From NCBI GenBank assembly GCA_004352715.1, contig SCFE01000091.1, forward strand, positions 1,632,404 through 1,696,403: a DNA stretch of 64,000 nt, in the 5' to 3' direction. Below are positions 12,791 through 22,836 of this stretch, one piece after another (positions within the stretch are counted from its first letter, which is position 1; each line of letters starts with the position of its first letter). The notes under the pieces are model-generated. The model was not told the DNA's origin, did not search any database, and saw only the letters and a list, made by a program, of their open reading frames with translations. Origin of the DNA: Hofstenia miamia (Eukaryota > Xenacoelomorpha > Acoela). A program made the translations under genes and the position numbers.

Positions 12791-13625
12791 TTGAAGGGTG
12801 ATCCACTAATAAAGAAACAAAGAAATGAAAGGACTACATTTCACAATCTGGTCATCATTTTGGTCTCACTCTACCTTGGAACTGGTCACAACATTACAGG
12901 TGATCATTATTTCTCCAGCATGACGACTACAACCGCCTTGCTAAATCAACACAGAATGACTTATGAGAAATAAGCTTGAAATCCCGAAGGTTCTGCACAG
13001 CAAAATGGAGTTGCATCAAACGGAATTTGTCTTCGGAGGTCCAAGAAACAAGATTACTATTTGTGCGTATTCAAAAAAAGAAGAAAATCGACCACATGAT
13101 ATTGTCCCTGCACAATTCCAAAGAAGTCAGTGAGACTGAGAAAAAGATGCCTATGATCATCTTGGATTATAGTTCTATCAAAGCTGGGGTGAATTCTTTC
13201 AACCAAAAGTCAAAAACCTATTCTACTAGGTTCCAGACAAGAAGATGGACTATGGTTCATTTCAAAAACTGGCTGGATGTTGGTGCACTCAACACTTTCA
13301 CTCTTTTTGGATTGTGTCTTCTTAATTGGACAACATCTCAACATGGATGAAGACGGGCCTTCCTCAAACTTTGACACTTGAATTGACCTCAGAGCATATG
13401 ATAAATCGTCTTCAAAATAACGCAGCATTGCATCGTTCTGTGGCTAAAAAGATTGAAAAATTCGTCAATGACGCTCAAAGCAGCCATCAGGATCTGAAAA
13501 ACAAATGAAACAACGCTGTTCTCTGTGCAGTCTCTGGAAAATTGTAAAGATTGTGCAATTAGACCAGAATGAGCTGTCAAATTTGTGATCAGAGTGTCTG
13601 CGGGAAACATTCCAAAGTTGTTGGT
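12791..13625 (+). pseudogene. piggyBac-type transposase, C-terminal half, broken
   Basis: Several plus-strand frames in succession carry the landmarks of a piggyBac (DDE_Tnp_1_7) transposase. At about 12870-12920 lies 'GTGHNITGDHYFSS', matching the region around the second-strand catalytic Asp (family form N-x-T-x-D-x-x-F-T-S). At 13150-13290 lie 'PMIILDYSSIKAGVNSFNQ' and 'TRRWTMVHFKNWLDV', matching the family's Y-N-x-x-x-G-V-D-x-x-D-Q and R-R-W-x-x-x-x-F boxes. At about 13571-13616 'SCQICDQSVCGKHSK' recalls the C-terminal Cys-rich finger. Stops and frameshifts separate these blocks. The G-V-D-x-x-D-Q box reads GVNSFNQ, so an acidic catalytic position is also lost. The N-terminal half is absent or hidden by the gap ending at 12353. 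The copy is dead. The family call is from motif order, not a database search. Confidence 0.7.
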
Positions 13626-14595
13626 TGATTTGTGATAGTTGAATTATGACTATTGAGATTGAGTTTATGATTCATGTAATAAACTTTTTGACAACATACA
13701 TGTAGTACAAAAAGCAAAACTAGACTTGCAAATTCTGTTAACACTTTCATAAATTTTATAAAATGACACCAGGCTATCGAAAGTAATGATAAATAAATCT
13801 TAAGCTATAAAATCTTTAATTATGCGTAATAACAACATAATATTGGTATGATTTCAAAAATCACAAGTCGGCCAGATTAAGGCCGGGACAACGTTGGCCG
13901 TTCTAATGTTAATTCATAAATTATGCTTTAATATTGAATATTGTAATCAATAAATTTTAAACAACACGCTCTCATTTTCTGTGTAATGTGAGTAATGCAA
14001 TTTTTTTTAAAATACAATAATTTATTATTGAATTACACAAACACTAACAAGTATCAGAAAAATTGACATTAACCATTTTTTAAATTTCAAAATAATCGGA
14101 TTTGTACAGTGTTGACACCAATATTTTTGAAACTTCTAAATATATGCATAAAGAAATTTGGGAAAGCGCTGCAAAAATTTGATTTTTTAAATATATTTAC
14201 AGTAGGTAATATTGACATTTATGGAAATCGAACTAGGGGCTTTTTCAAACGTGCATAAAATGGTAACAAAATGTCCGATATAAATATTAACAGAAAATTC
14301 GAATTTTCAACAAAAATGTAACTTTGGAGCCAAAAATCGCATTGTAAAAGTTCATGTCAATGCACAAGATAAGATTGCATAAAGGTATTAAACCATGTTG
14401 GAAAAAAAGTACACTTTATATAAAAAACATAATGCACACAAAAATTTTTAACATAAATGTATCTTAAAAATAATATAAAATCAATAAGTAACTATAAAAA
14501 TAATTATAATCCATTAGGATTTAAGAATGTCAAATATTGGATTGTTTGACTGTTAGTTGTCTTCCACGCTAACGATCATAAAGTGATCCATCTAA
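13626..14595. other. intergenic, no feature recognised
   Basis: AT-rich. A short GC-richer patch at about 13868-13905 has 'cggcc' and 'ggccg' words and a TTAA, but I could not tie it to a piggyBac end. Confidence 0.45.
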
Positions 14596-14990
14596 GGGTG
14601 CATTCACACAGAAAGATTGTGCTTGCTAGAGCGAGCTTTTGCCGTTCACACAGAAAGCGAGCTTGCGCTAGCTTTAAATCTTGGGTATTCACATAGAGAG
14701 ATTGCGATATTTTCTAGCAATGTATTAAAGCCAGAGTGTTCACACAGCGCGATTGTGCTTGCGATATTTTCTAGCAATGTATTAAAGCCAGGGTGTTCAC
14801 ACAGCGCGATTGTGCGAGCTTGGGCTCGCTAGAGATTTAAACAGTTGAGTTACTGAGAGAGCATTCACACAGAAAGATTTATCGCAATCCCAATTAAAGC
14901 CTAGCGCGAGCGATATTTTCTAACACATGTTTAAAGATAGTTCTATTCACACAGAAAGCGCGCGAGTGCGCGATTGTAAAAGATTGTAAA
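14596..14990 (+). repeat. left arm of foldback-like element
   Basis: Seven subrepeats whose spacing widens from about 41 to 82 bp going inward. The arm is clearly more GC-rich than the surrounding sequence. Confidence 0.65.
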
Positions 14991-15449
14991 TTTGATTTTA
15001 AACATGCTAAATATTTTTGACGATGACATCTCCCAATAATTTAAATTCATGCCAAAAATTTGTACGAAGTACGTATAATGTATTTAGTTTCAAATTATTA
15101 TTTAATATTATCACAAAAATGGTATTATTAAACATATTTGTAAAATAGGTTTTGTCCACAAAATTTTTTATTTATAGCAGTTACTATTTAAAGTATAGAA
15201 ACTGCTTTAAAAAAAAAATTTTTTGTTTTCTATATTCTTAAAATCTGCCTAAATTAGAAAAAGTTTTTTAATTCACCAGTAATTTAGAATTTCAAAAAAT
15301 ATAAATTGCATTAAGGTTTATCAAATGATTTTCAGTAAGTTATTTACATAAAGATCAATTAAATTACATAAAAATTAATAAAATATAACAATGTGTAGAG
15401 AATATTATTGAATATTTTCCTAATGGCAATTAAAAATTAATACATTGCT

Positions 15450-15683
15450 AGAAATCTATCGCAAGCGCAAGCTCGCTTTCTGTGTGAATTCAACTATCTT
15501 AAAACATGTGTTAAAAAATATAGCAAGCGCACGCCCTCTGTGTGAATGTGAATTCTACTATCTTAAAACATGTGTTTAAATTACAAGTGCGATATCGCGA
15601 TCTCTCTGTGTGAATACCCTCCTTTATTTCCTCTTGTTTAAATCTCAAGATTGGCTTTATCGCTCGCTTTCTGTGTGAATTGA
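15450..15683 (-). repeat. right arm of foldback-like element
   Basis: Four inverted subrepeats about 60-66 bp apart, with 'aaaacatgtg' words that answer 'cacatgttta' in the left arm. Confidence 0.65.
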
Positions 15684-15789
15684 ACTCTATTATTTAGGAT
15701 AATCAGCCACAAGCGGAAATTTAAAATTTCGCTCCAAATATAGATACAAAAAGTCACACAGTATCAACACCAAATTTCCTGAGGCTGAA

Positions 15790-15930
15790 CAAATTATTTA
15801 CAGAAAATGTGGAATTGTTCATAAAAGAAGAGAATGTAGAATTTAAGACAATCTTTGCAATAAATGTAAAGGACCAAACTAAAAAATGTGTCGAGCACAT
15901 CTTTGCAGGAAATGTATAGATGTTGTTCAA
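15790..15930 (+). pseudogene. possible retrotransposon double zinc-knuckle remnant
   Basis: One plus frame reads 'RKCGIVHKRREC', a stop, 'NLCNKCKGPN', a stop, then 'KMCRAHLCRKC'. The order of Cys and His resembles the paired knuckles between gag and protease in many Ty3-type elements (C-x-x-C-G-x-x-H-x4-C, then C-x-x-C-x-x-x-x-H/N-x4-C). Two in-frame stops break it and nothing else of an element is visible nearby. The assignment is weak. Confidence 0.28.
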
Positions 15931-16645
15931 GACATGGTGTATTCACGTGATGAAGCGATAAGTACTAGCATATACCTGTGATGCGCGAACTAAGAAAGTC
16001 AATATAGTCGAAACATTAGCAACAATAAATATTAAACTTCTTAAAATCAAAGTGGAATTTCTCATCTTTTGATCTGCCGAAAAGATTCATAAAAAATTAA
16101 TATACAAAACACCAGTTAAAGAAGCATTCATTCATAATGAGGTTAGCTTTTGCCAATGATGATGGTGTCCTCTACTGGTAGCGCACCTCCTGCATTACTT
16201 TAAATCAGTAAGAGTCCTGGATACGAAGAAGAGGATTATCTTAATGTTCTGCTCAACGTCCGAATACTCCAATGAACTGATCAACATACTATAGGTCGGG
16301 CCGGGTCATGGGTCAATTGTCTATTCAAAGTATTTGTATTGAGACAAATGCTAGTCTACTTAACATCCCCCTTCGGGGAATACCTTAATGAATTCATGTT
16401 AATTTGATCAAGTTATCATACAACACATGTCTTTTTGTGCATAGTGCTGTTTAAATAATGTCATACCATATATTTTCAAACAAAAAATTTACTTAATAAT
16501 TTACTTTGTTCGTAGCCAGTGTAAACTACTATGTCCCGTTTATATTCCCATTTTTCTTAAGTACTTAATATAATTCTTATGAATTTTTACTCATAATAGT
16601 CTTGAATGTGTTACATTGTCCAGTCTTTATAATACATCTGGTGAT
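15931..16645. other. intergenic, no gene recognised
   Basis: AT-rich. It contains a short 'ggtcgggccgggtcatgggtc' stretch at about 16290, one of several GGGTC-rich patches in the window, and a small 'cccccttcgggg' hairpin at about 16367. Confidence 0.45.
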
Positions 16646-17067
16646 ATTGAAATTTTAGATGCAACTTGCCCTAATTAATTTGATTGAATTTTGTAGATAT
16701 TTTGTAATGCCTTATGAACGAAAGATCGCTATCAAACACAATATCCAGATTACATGTTTTTGAAATTACATTGTGATGCATTGAATTTGGAAGATGGCCA
16801 CTAAATTTTGGTTTGAGATGTTGACAATATTTATTAAATGTTGTCAACTCTTTTTTGATGGCACTAAGAAATAATACTAAATTTGAAGGTCATTACTGGG
16901 GCAACCAGAAATATTACTTAAAAAACAAAATATGACCTTATTTTTAGGACAAAATATGACAGAATTTAGTTAAATATGCCCGAAAATATGACCATCCATT
17001 TTTCAAAATGGTCCATATAAGCAATATAAAACGGTTTCTATTACTGAGAGCAAGATTTAAAACAAAT
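16646..17067. repeat. copy 1 of overlap duplicated across a single N
   Basis: This 422-bp block is repeated almost perfectly at 17069-17491, directly across one N at 17068. It is probably an unmerged contig overlap or a second haplotype. Confidence 0.9.
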
Positions 17068-17068
17068 N

Positions 17069-17491
17069 ATTGAAATTTTAGATGCAACTTGCCCTAATTA
17101 ATTTGATTGAATTTTGTAGATATTTTGTAATGCCTTATGAACGAAAGATCGCTATCAAACACAATATCCAGATTACATGTTTTTGAAATTACATTGTGAT
17201 GCATTGAATTTGGAAGATGGCCACTAAATTTTGGTTTGAGATGTTGACAATATTTATTAAATGTTGTCAACTCTTTTTTGATGGCACTAAGAAATAATAC
17301 TAAATTTGAAGGTCATTACTGGGGCAACCAGAAATATTACTTAAAAAACAAAATATGACCTTATTTTTAGGACAAAATATGACAGAATTTAGTTAAATAT
17401 GCCCGAAAATATGACCATCCATTTTTCAAAATGGTCCATATAAGCAATATAAAACGGTTTCTATTACTGAGAGCAAGATTTAAAATAAATA
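17069..17491. repeat. copy 2 of overlap duplicated across a single N
   Basis: Same sequence as 16646-17067. It continues into unique sequence at its right end, so this copy is the one joined to the downstream contig. Confidence 0.9.
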
Positions 17492-18122
17492 CAAAAAATC
17501 TTACATAATAATAAGTCAATTTTTTAAAGCAACTGCTTCACTAAATTACAATAACATTATATAAATTTCCAAATATTGTGGTAAAAATTTGTTCATAGGC
17601 CAAGAGTTTTCTGGCTATAAAAAACATCTCTCAACTGCAGACGATTTTGCTTGACATTTTTTAGCTTGGCATACAATTCCAATTAAATGTTGATCTGGTG
17701 GAATTTCAACTTTGATATTTTATGATGGCAGCCTTAATTGAAGCAATTACATTGTCAACCCTCATATATGTTGCCTTTATCCACATGGCACAGTTCTGCA
17801 ACACGTGTGCCTTGCAAAATCCATGAAACAATAATGCATATAGTTTCTTTAATGTTTTTAAAATGATTTAAAGCAGTCACAATCCAACATTCATTTGTAA
17901 GTTTTTTCTGAAATTTAATAAAAATATGCCAAAATATAACTTTTATGAAATTTCAGCCACAAATATTACCGTATTTTTTTAAAACACAGAAATATTACTT
18001 TTTATATCTTTATAACTTCCTATTTAACTGCACCCCAACTCTGAAAACCATCTAATTTTAAACGGACTGCAAAATAGACCAACAGAAAAAATATGACTTT
18101 TATGACTTATTGGTTACCCTAG
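17321..18122. mobile_element. hAT-like MITE with AAATATGAC subterminal words
   Basis: The left end is ctggggcaaccagaaatatt and the right end read in reverse is ctagggtaaccaataag. They share CT-R-GGG-Y-AACCA as a 12-bp inverted terminus with two mismatches. The direct repeat tcattact stands at the left (17313-17320) and right (18123-18130) edges. Because 'ct' overlaps the terminus, the target duplication is 6 or 8 bp. Both halves carry repeated 'aaatatgac', 'aaatattac' and 'aaatatgcc' words. There is no transposase. A second left end at 16898 belongs to the duplicated overlap. Confidence 0.6.
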
Positions 18123-18338
18123 TCATTACTCATTCTTTACTCATTATGAAAACCAAATGTGTGAACCTGTAGGCATAGTAATAATAAATTTGACAAAAAC
18201 AAGATACTTACTGTACTTAGCAGATTAATTAAAAGAGTAAACGAATTTCATTGTATGCTATATTTTTCAATCTTTAGTATGATAATTAACAGTCTCAAAC
18301 TCTGCTGATTGATCAAGCTATTTGATTTTAAACTATTT

Positions 18339-18365
18339 GAACTAAGAAATTGAATTTCTTAGTTC
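18339..18365. repeat. perfect 27-nt palindrome
   Basis: Two 13-base arms, gaactaagaaatt and its exact reverse complement, around a single g. It could form a hairpin or bind a dimeric protein. No adjacent gene gives it a role. Confidence 0.6.
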
Positions 18366-18602
18366 GTTTCCTTACACTATTCATAGTCACTATGCTAATC
18401 CTTGCTAGCATACAATGCAGAAAACACACAGCGTTTATAAGTAATGAATCGATGGAATATATTCCATAAGCGCAATGTATCACTTCTACACTCTTAAGAA
18501 GTCAATATAAATAAATATCAATAAGTTTCAAAACAAAGCATAAGATTCAGCGATTTCCAAAAATATTTCCTTTTGAAAGTAAGTGTTTTGCTATCCTATG
18601 TA

Positions 18603-19890
18603 TAGTTGGCTGCAAAAAAAATGAGACTGAAAACCTATTTTTTAACGTTTGTGGAAACGTATTGAGACGTTTTAGAGTAAAACTATAAAAATAAAAGACA
18701 ACGAGAATTTTGTGAACTTTAAAATGGTCAAACAAAAAAGTTAATTAATTAAACTGGTACTTCGTAATTATTTGAAAACCCTTACCAAACAAATTGTTTT
18801 GCTTTGCAAAGTTTCTACTTGATTTCTTCGGAATGGAAACGTTGGAACAGCTTGAAAACGCCTTTGCGACATCGCAAATTTCTCGATCAACTTATTTTCG
18901 AAAGCTGAAAAAAATTCGACAAGGAGAATCTCTCAAAAGAAGAAAAGGAAGTGGACGCCCTCGAAAAATTATTGGAAAATTCATTCAGAAAACAGTCGCA
19001 ATTGCTCTCAAAAATCCCTATATTTCTGGGAAAAAAATTGCAAACCGACTTCAAACTGAAGCCGACATCTCTGTGCATGAAACCACAGTTCAGAGAACAC
19101 TGAAAAAAAGTGGAGTTACAAAAATTGGCAGAAAAAATCGACTTCTGATTACAAAAGAACATCAAGAAAAAAGATTAAATTTCGTGAAAGATTGGAAAAA
19201 CTACACTTTTGAAGATGTTTGGATAACTGATGAGTGCGTATTTCAACTACACAGAAACAAAGTACAAGTGTGGTCGTCAAAGAAATGTCCAAGACCAACA
19301 AAAGCGGTTCCAAAGTTCGACCAAAAAATTATGGTTTGGGGAGCACTTTCCTATCGTGGGTTTTATTTGAAAATTTTAGACGGAAAAGCCACAATCGACA
19401 GTCAAAGATATTGCCAAATTATAGCTGAATTTATGCCTTATGCTGATGCTTTATATGATGATGGATGGATACTCCAACAGGACGGAGCAACCCCGCACAC
19501 GTCAGCAAAGACAAAAAATTGGTTTTCTGAAAATAATATCCAGTTTTTGCAATGGCCACCAAGTTCTGCTGATCTTTCTCCAATCGAAAATGTGTTGCAG
19601 ATATTGAAAAATGACGTTGAGAAGAAAAATCCGAAAAATATACCCGATTTAAAAGAAAAAATTCAAGAAAGTCAACACATTTTGACATCTGAAATGAAGT
19701 CCAATTTAATGAAATCAGTTTCAGTTCGTTTGAATGAAGTTATTTCTACAGGAGGAAAACAAATTAGACTTTGATGCTTTTTACTTAGTCCTTTAATTTA
19801 TCTTTAAAATCGTACCTTTCTTGAGTTGTTACGTTCAGTAGTTCAAAAGTAATATGCCTTTTTTCTAGTCTCATTTTTTGGAGCCAACTA
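18603..19890 (+). mobile_element. Tc1-like transposon, nearly complete
   Basis: The terminal inverted repeats of about 26-28 bp begin tagttggct[g/c]caaaa and continue into atgagact on both sides. They are flanked by TA on each side (18601-18602 and 19891-19892), the Tc1/mariner target duplication. The 1.29 kb length and the single transposase reading frame fit the superfamily. The right end is repeated after the 5-N gap at 19933-20049. There the A-run is two bases longer and matches the left terminus better, so the 19813-19927 version may carry a small error or allele difference. Confidence 0.9.
18833..19774 (+). CDS. Tc1-like DD34E transposase
   Basis: An uninterrupted 313-codon frame. The first ATG of the frame is at 18833; codons before it have no ATG, and the family usually starts directly with its helix-turn-helix. 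Residues about 1-40 and 55-95 form the paired DNA-binding helices, separated by a GSGRPRK basic motif (39-45) typical of this family. The catalytic triad is visible: D133 in 'WITDECVF', D217 in 'LQQDGATPHTS' and E252 in 'DLSPIENV'. The last two have 34 residues between them, so the type is DD34E. The usual Trp after 'IEN-x' is Leu here (position 255), which one base change explains. It would cut and paste the surrounding element at TA sites. It looks recently active or only lightly decayed. The length is within the normal 310-350 range. Confidence 0.92.
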   Translation: METLEQLENAFATSQISRSTYFRKLKKIRQGESLKRRKGSGRPRKIIGKFIQKTVAIALKNPYISGKKIANRLQTEADISVHETTVQRTLKKSGVTKIGRKNRLLITKEHQEKRLNFVKDWKNYTFEDVWITDECVFQLHRNKVQVWSSKKCPRPTKAVPKFDQKIMVWGALSYRGFYLKILDGKATIDSQRYCQIIAEFMPYADALYDDGWILQQDGATPHTSAKTKNWFSENNIQFLQWPPSSADLSPIENVLQILKNDVEKKNPKNIPDLKEKIQESQHILTSEMKSNLMKSVSVRLNEVISTGGKQIRL

Positions 19891-19927
19891 TACTTGAGGT
19901 TGTATGCACTGCAGTTTACAGGTAATT
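19813..19927. repeat. copy 1 of overlap across 5-N gap
   Basis: Right end of the Tc1-like element plus flank, repeated at 19933-20049. Confidence 0.88.
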
Positions 19928-19932
19928 NNNNN

Positions 19933-20049
19933 TACCTTTCTTGAGTTGTTACGTTCAGTAGTTCAAAAGTAATATGCCTTTTTTCTAGTCTCATTTTTTT
20001 TGGAGCCAACTATACTTGAGGTTGTATGCACTGCAGTTTACAGGTAATT
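19933..20049. repeat. copy 2 of overlap across 5-N gap
   Basis: Same as 19813-19927 with two extra bases in the T-run. It continues into unique sequence. Confidence 0.88.
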
Positions 20050-21108
20050 GAAGCATTCACATTTGCACAAATTTTTAATGCTACGCGGAGAATTTAAATT
20101 TCGAGTTAGTCAAATGATGGGAAATTTTAAAATCTGTGTAGCAAATTTGATTTCCTGCTTGCTAAGATGAAGAATAACGGAATACGATTTTTTGTAAAGT
20201 TATGTTATTCAGAACAAGTGTGAAATTATATTTCAGCAACTTTGTATTGTTTCAGATGTCTTATATTTTAAGCTGATAATCATCAATCAAATATTGTAAA
20301 ATTATTTCTTGTACTTAACAGAGCGTATACCGATTTAATAGCATCATATGTAGTGATAATCTATCAATTTACGGCATTCAAATTTCGAAAATACCTCCTC
20401 ATTTTTGTCTTCAGCGGTTGAATTTTTTGACGCTCATTTGTTTCAATGTTAATGACATAATATCGTTATAGACGCATTTATTGCTGCAATTTAAGCATAA
20501 ATGATTTATGGAATATGATATTATTGACAGTATATTTTAAAGTTTAATGCTTCGCGATTGGTTTCGAGATTACTCAAACCAATAAACATTTGGTAGAAAT
20601 TCCAAATTACTTTATGAACCTGTTTTTGATACATCCATTTCAATAGTTATTTCTAAATTCTAGTATCCTACAATTATTTAAGTTTTAATGTTTGCATATA
20701 AGTCTCCGACCAAAATTGATAATTATTCAAATTGTAATTCCTACACTACATCAACCTAATTTACATTCTCTAATCATGTTTCTAAGTAGGTTAATACTTC
20801 GAGTAAAATGTTCACCAAAAAGTCCATTTTTTGTGCTAACAAATGAAGTCTCTCAAATTTCTCAATAAATGTTGTGCTACTCCATACCACCAGTGCTGAA
20901 ATATGCGAATCTTGTTTAGAGAATAGAAGAGAATTATTAGAGTGAATATTCAAGATATGCTGTAGAAGCAGGATACACTTTTGTTGGTGTTAGCATTGAT
21001 TAAAAAACTTTGAAAACATTGTTTTTGTGATACAACTTGACAAAAGATGCATTTTAGATGTTGTCAAATTTTTAATTTTTATTCATAAAATAGTTTAAGA
21101 TGAACTAT
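20050..21108. other. intergenic, no feature recognised
   Basis: AT-rich with no supported gene or repeat structure. Confidence 0.5.
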
Positions 21109-21117
21109 ATGCTATGG

Positions 21118-21410
21118 TAGGGTGGCCCTTAAAATTGAAAGTTTGAAAAGTCATGCTCTCATTTTTGTCCTATACACAAAAAAAATAATTCTGTGAAAAT
21201 TTGAAGAAATTTGGACGAGATTTAGAACCTGCACATCAACGTTGAAGTTCGGAGGTGTATTCAAGCATATCGCGAGGAGAAAAACACAATATCAGTCATA
21301 GCTCTGCTTCTAGAAGCCCTATAATCATATTTGACCACTCAATATTTGTAGAATCATTAGTGCAATTTATTTGAGACATTAAGAATGATTTAGTTTATTG
21401 TTCAAAATCT
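21118..21410 (+). repeat. left long terminal inverted repeat
   Basis: About 290 bp, roughly three-quarters identical by eye to the reverse complement of 22540-22836. Confidence 0.75.
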
Positions 21411-21899
21411 TAAATTCGGAAAAAATTTTCAATAAATTTCTATATTTTACAAAATATATTTGATTAATTGTTGTTATTCCTAATATTACAGTGCTCCATG
21501 GCTTGATGATTTTAATCAAATGTTTTTACTGAAAACTTAAAATAATATGCACTCTGTGTTGTAGAATTGAGCTCTTTGTTAGTGTTGCTGGTTTTAACTA
21601 AACACTACAATATTTGTAGATATTCTTAATATATGCAACCTATGTGAGCATTATCTATAACTCAGCTTATTTATATTACAAATAGCTTTCTTTCACTCTT
21701 AAAACACTGTGCTGCTAAATTCATAGTTAGTTGATATTAATGCTGATACAAAATTTATGACTACTTGGCTGCTGATTAACTTTGTCCACCAAATGATGGA
21801 ATTAGAGGATCCAAACTTCACTCAAAATGACAATTTTTGGGTTTCTTACTTTATCTACATATTAACAATGGAAATTCAATCTGAGACAGTCCAAATATT

Positions 21900-22082
21900 G
21901 TGGTGAACCATGTAACCGAATTTCGGGAAAAAGCAAAATTTTCAAATAGTCACAAAGACAATATAATTGCCAAAATGGAAAAGCTATACAAATTGTATCA
22001 CACTTTGTTTGATGTATCAATTGCTAATGCTCTCTCAATAATGTCAAACCAAGAAGACAAAGAATTCATTTTTCTATTCTAG
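21900..22082 (+). pseudogene. N-terminal remnant of transposon-associated 'HWD' family protein
   Basis: The frame contains 'FREKAKFSNSHKDNIIAKME' and then 'LFDVSIANALSIMSNQEDKE'. The second block matches a motif I recall from a widespread uncharacterised, transposon-associated invertebrate protein family (form L-F-D-I-A-H-A-x-A-L-x-x-I-x-x-E-E-D-x-x-F-L). In that family some 35 residues normally separate 'L-x-x-L' from 'L-F-D-I'; here they are missing, which suggests an internal deletion. The frame stops soon after. It lies between the long inverted repeats of the 21118-22836 element, so it is probably what is left of that element's own gene. The same family appears at 46840-49000 (minus) and 56780-57045 (plus). 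The family match is from memory. Confidence 0.5.
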
Positions 22083-22296
22083 TAAATCAGTTTGTGTTCA
22101 CAAATTTGTAATAAAATAATGTGCTGTAAAGATCAGTATATCATAACAGTAGCATTGTGCAACTAACAATCAATCTCCTAGCATACTTAAACAATATCAA
22201 GGTGATATCAATACTTACTGCTTACATGCTGGGTGCTGCACTTGTCTGTGAAAATACTGGCTATATGCCATTTTGTTTTAAATTATTTATATTTTT

Positions 22297-22403
22297 TGCA
22301 TAATTATACAGTAATTCGTGTTCAATACTCTATTTAGAATGCAAATTCATTGAAACAGAAATCAAAAAATTATAACGTATGCTTAACTGTTCATATGTTT
22401 TCA
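22297..22403. repeat. copy 1 of overlap across 21-N gap
   Basis: Repeated at 22425-22531 with one visible base difference (attcattg against attcatag). Confidence 0.88.
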
Positions 22404-22424
22404 NNNNNNNNNNNNNNNNNNNNN
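22404..22424. other. assembly gap, 21 N
   Basis: Flanked by the 107-bp duplicated overlap. Probably no sequence is missing. Confidence 0.95.
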
Positions 22425-22531
22425 TGCATAATTATACAGTAATTCGTGTTCAATACTCTATTTAGAATGCAAATTCATAGAAACAGAAATCAAAAAATTA
22501 TAACGTATGCTTAACTGTTCATATGTTTTCA
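22425..22531. repeat. copy 2 of overlap across 21-N gap
   Basis: Same sequence as 22297-22403. It leads into the right long inverted repeat. Confidence 0.88.
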
Positions 22532-22539
22532 AATTTGAG

Positions 22540-22836
22540 GGTTTTTTATAACAAACTTAACAGTTTCTAATGTCTCAAGAGATTTTACGAATTTTGAGTG
22601 GTCAAATATGATTATAGGCATTCTAGAAGAAGAGTAGTGACTGATTTTGTGTTTTTAACCCCTCACGGTATGCTTGAATACTTCCTAAAACTTCACCGTT
22701 GATGTGCAGGCTATACATCTAGTCCGAATTTCTTCAAATTTTCACAGAACTATTTTTTATGGATAGGAAAAGAATAAGGGCTTAGGAGCTAAAGAAACTT
22801 GTAAAAAAATTTTTTCCCTTTTTAGGAGCCACCCTA
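22540..22836 (-). repeat. right long terminal inverted repeat
   Basis: Inverted partner of 21118-21410. It ends gccaccct plus a, followed at once by the 9-bp duplication. Confidence 0.75.

Larger units (their letters stand above)
14596..15683. mobile_element. foldback-like element with subrepeated inverted arms
   Basis: The left arm (14596-14990) contains seven copies of the word 't-tcacacagaaag' or a close variant, starting near 14601, 14644, 14685, 14736, 14793, 14862 and 14944. Each is followed by GC-rich 'gcgagcttgcgc/cgcgattgtgc' and often 'gatattttctagcaatgta'. The right arm (15450-15683) has four reverse copies ('ctttctgtgtgaatt') near 15476, 15536, 15602 and 15667, with the same 'tacattgctagaaat' partner word. 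The arms are separated by about 460 bp of AT-rich DNA without a coding frame. Long inverted arms made of internal subrepeats are the hallmark of foldback-type elements. I found no target duplication and no transposase, so the superfamily is unknown. Confidence 0.6.
21118..22836. mobile_element. DNA transposon derivative with ~300-bp TIRs and 9-bp TSD
   Basis: The two ends both start tagggtggc[c/t]cctaaaa-like and stay alignable as inverted repeats for about 300 bp (21118-21410 and 22540-22836). Shared blocks include 'tctgtgaaaatttgaagaaa', 'ctgcacatcaacg', 'attcaagcata' and 'ataatcatatttgaccactc'. Flanking direct repeats are atgctatgg (21109-21117) and atgctaagg (22837-22845), 8 of 9 matching. 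The interior keeps only an N-terminal protein remnant (21850-22082), so this copy is non-autonomous. A 9-bp duplication with long inverted arms is typical of Mutator-like elements, but the terminus is not one I can assign. About 128 bp of the length is an assembly overlap around the gap at 22404-22424. Confidence 0.75.

Noticed and set aside
13868-13905. TTAA next to 'ggccggg' as the right end of the piggyBac element
   Set aside because: Orientation and sequence do not pair with any left end. The 'ttaacccc' at about 12562 is a possible left end but has no mate.
14617-14832. 71-codon frame with internal repeats resembling a repeat protein
   Set aside because: The repeats are the DNA subrepeats of the foldback-like arm. 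The frame is a by-product.
16646-17491. Tandem duplication of 422 bp
   Set aside because: The junction is exactly an N and the copies are nearly identical, so an assembly overlap is far likelier than a biological duplication.
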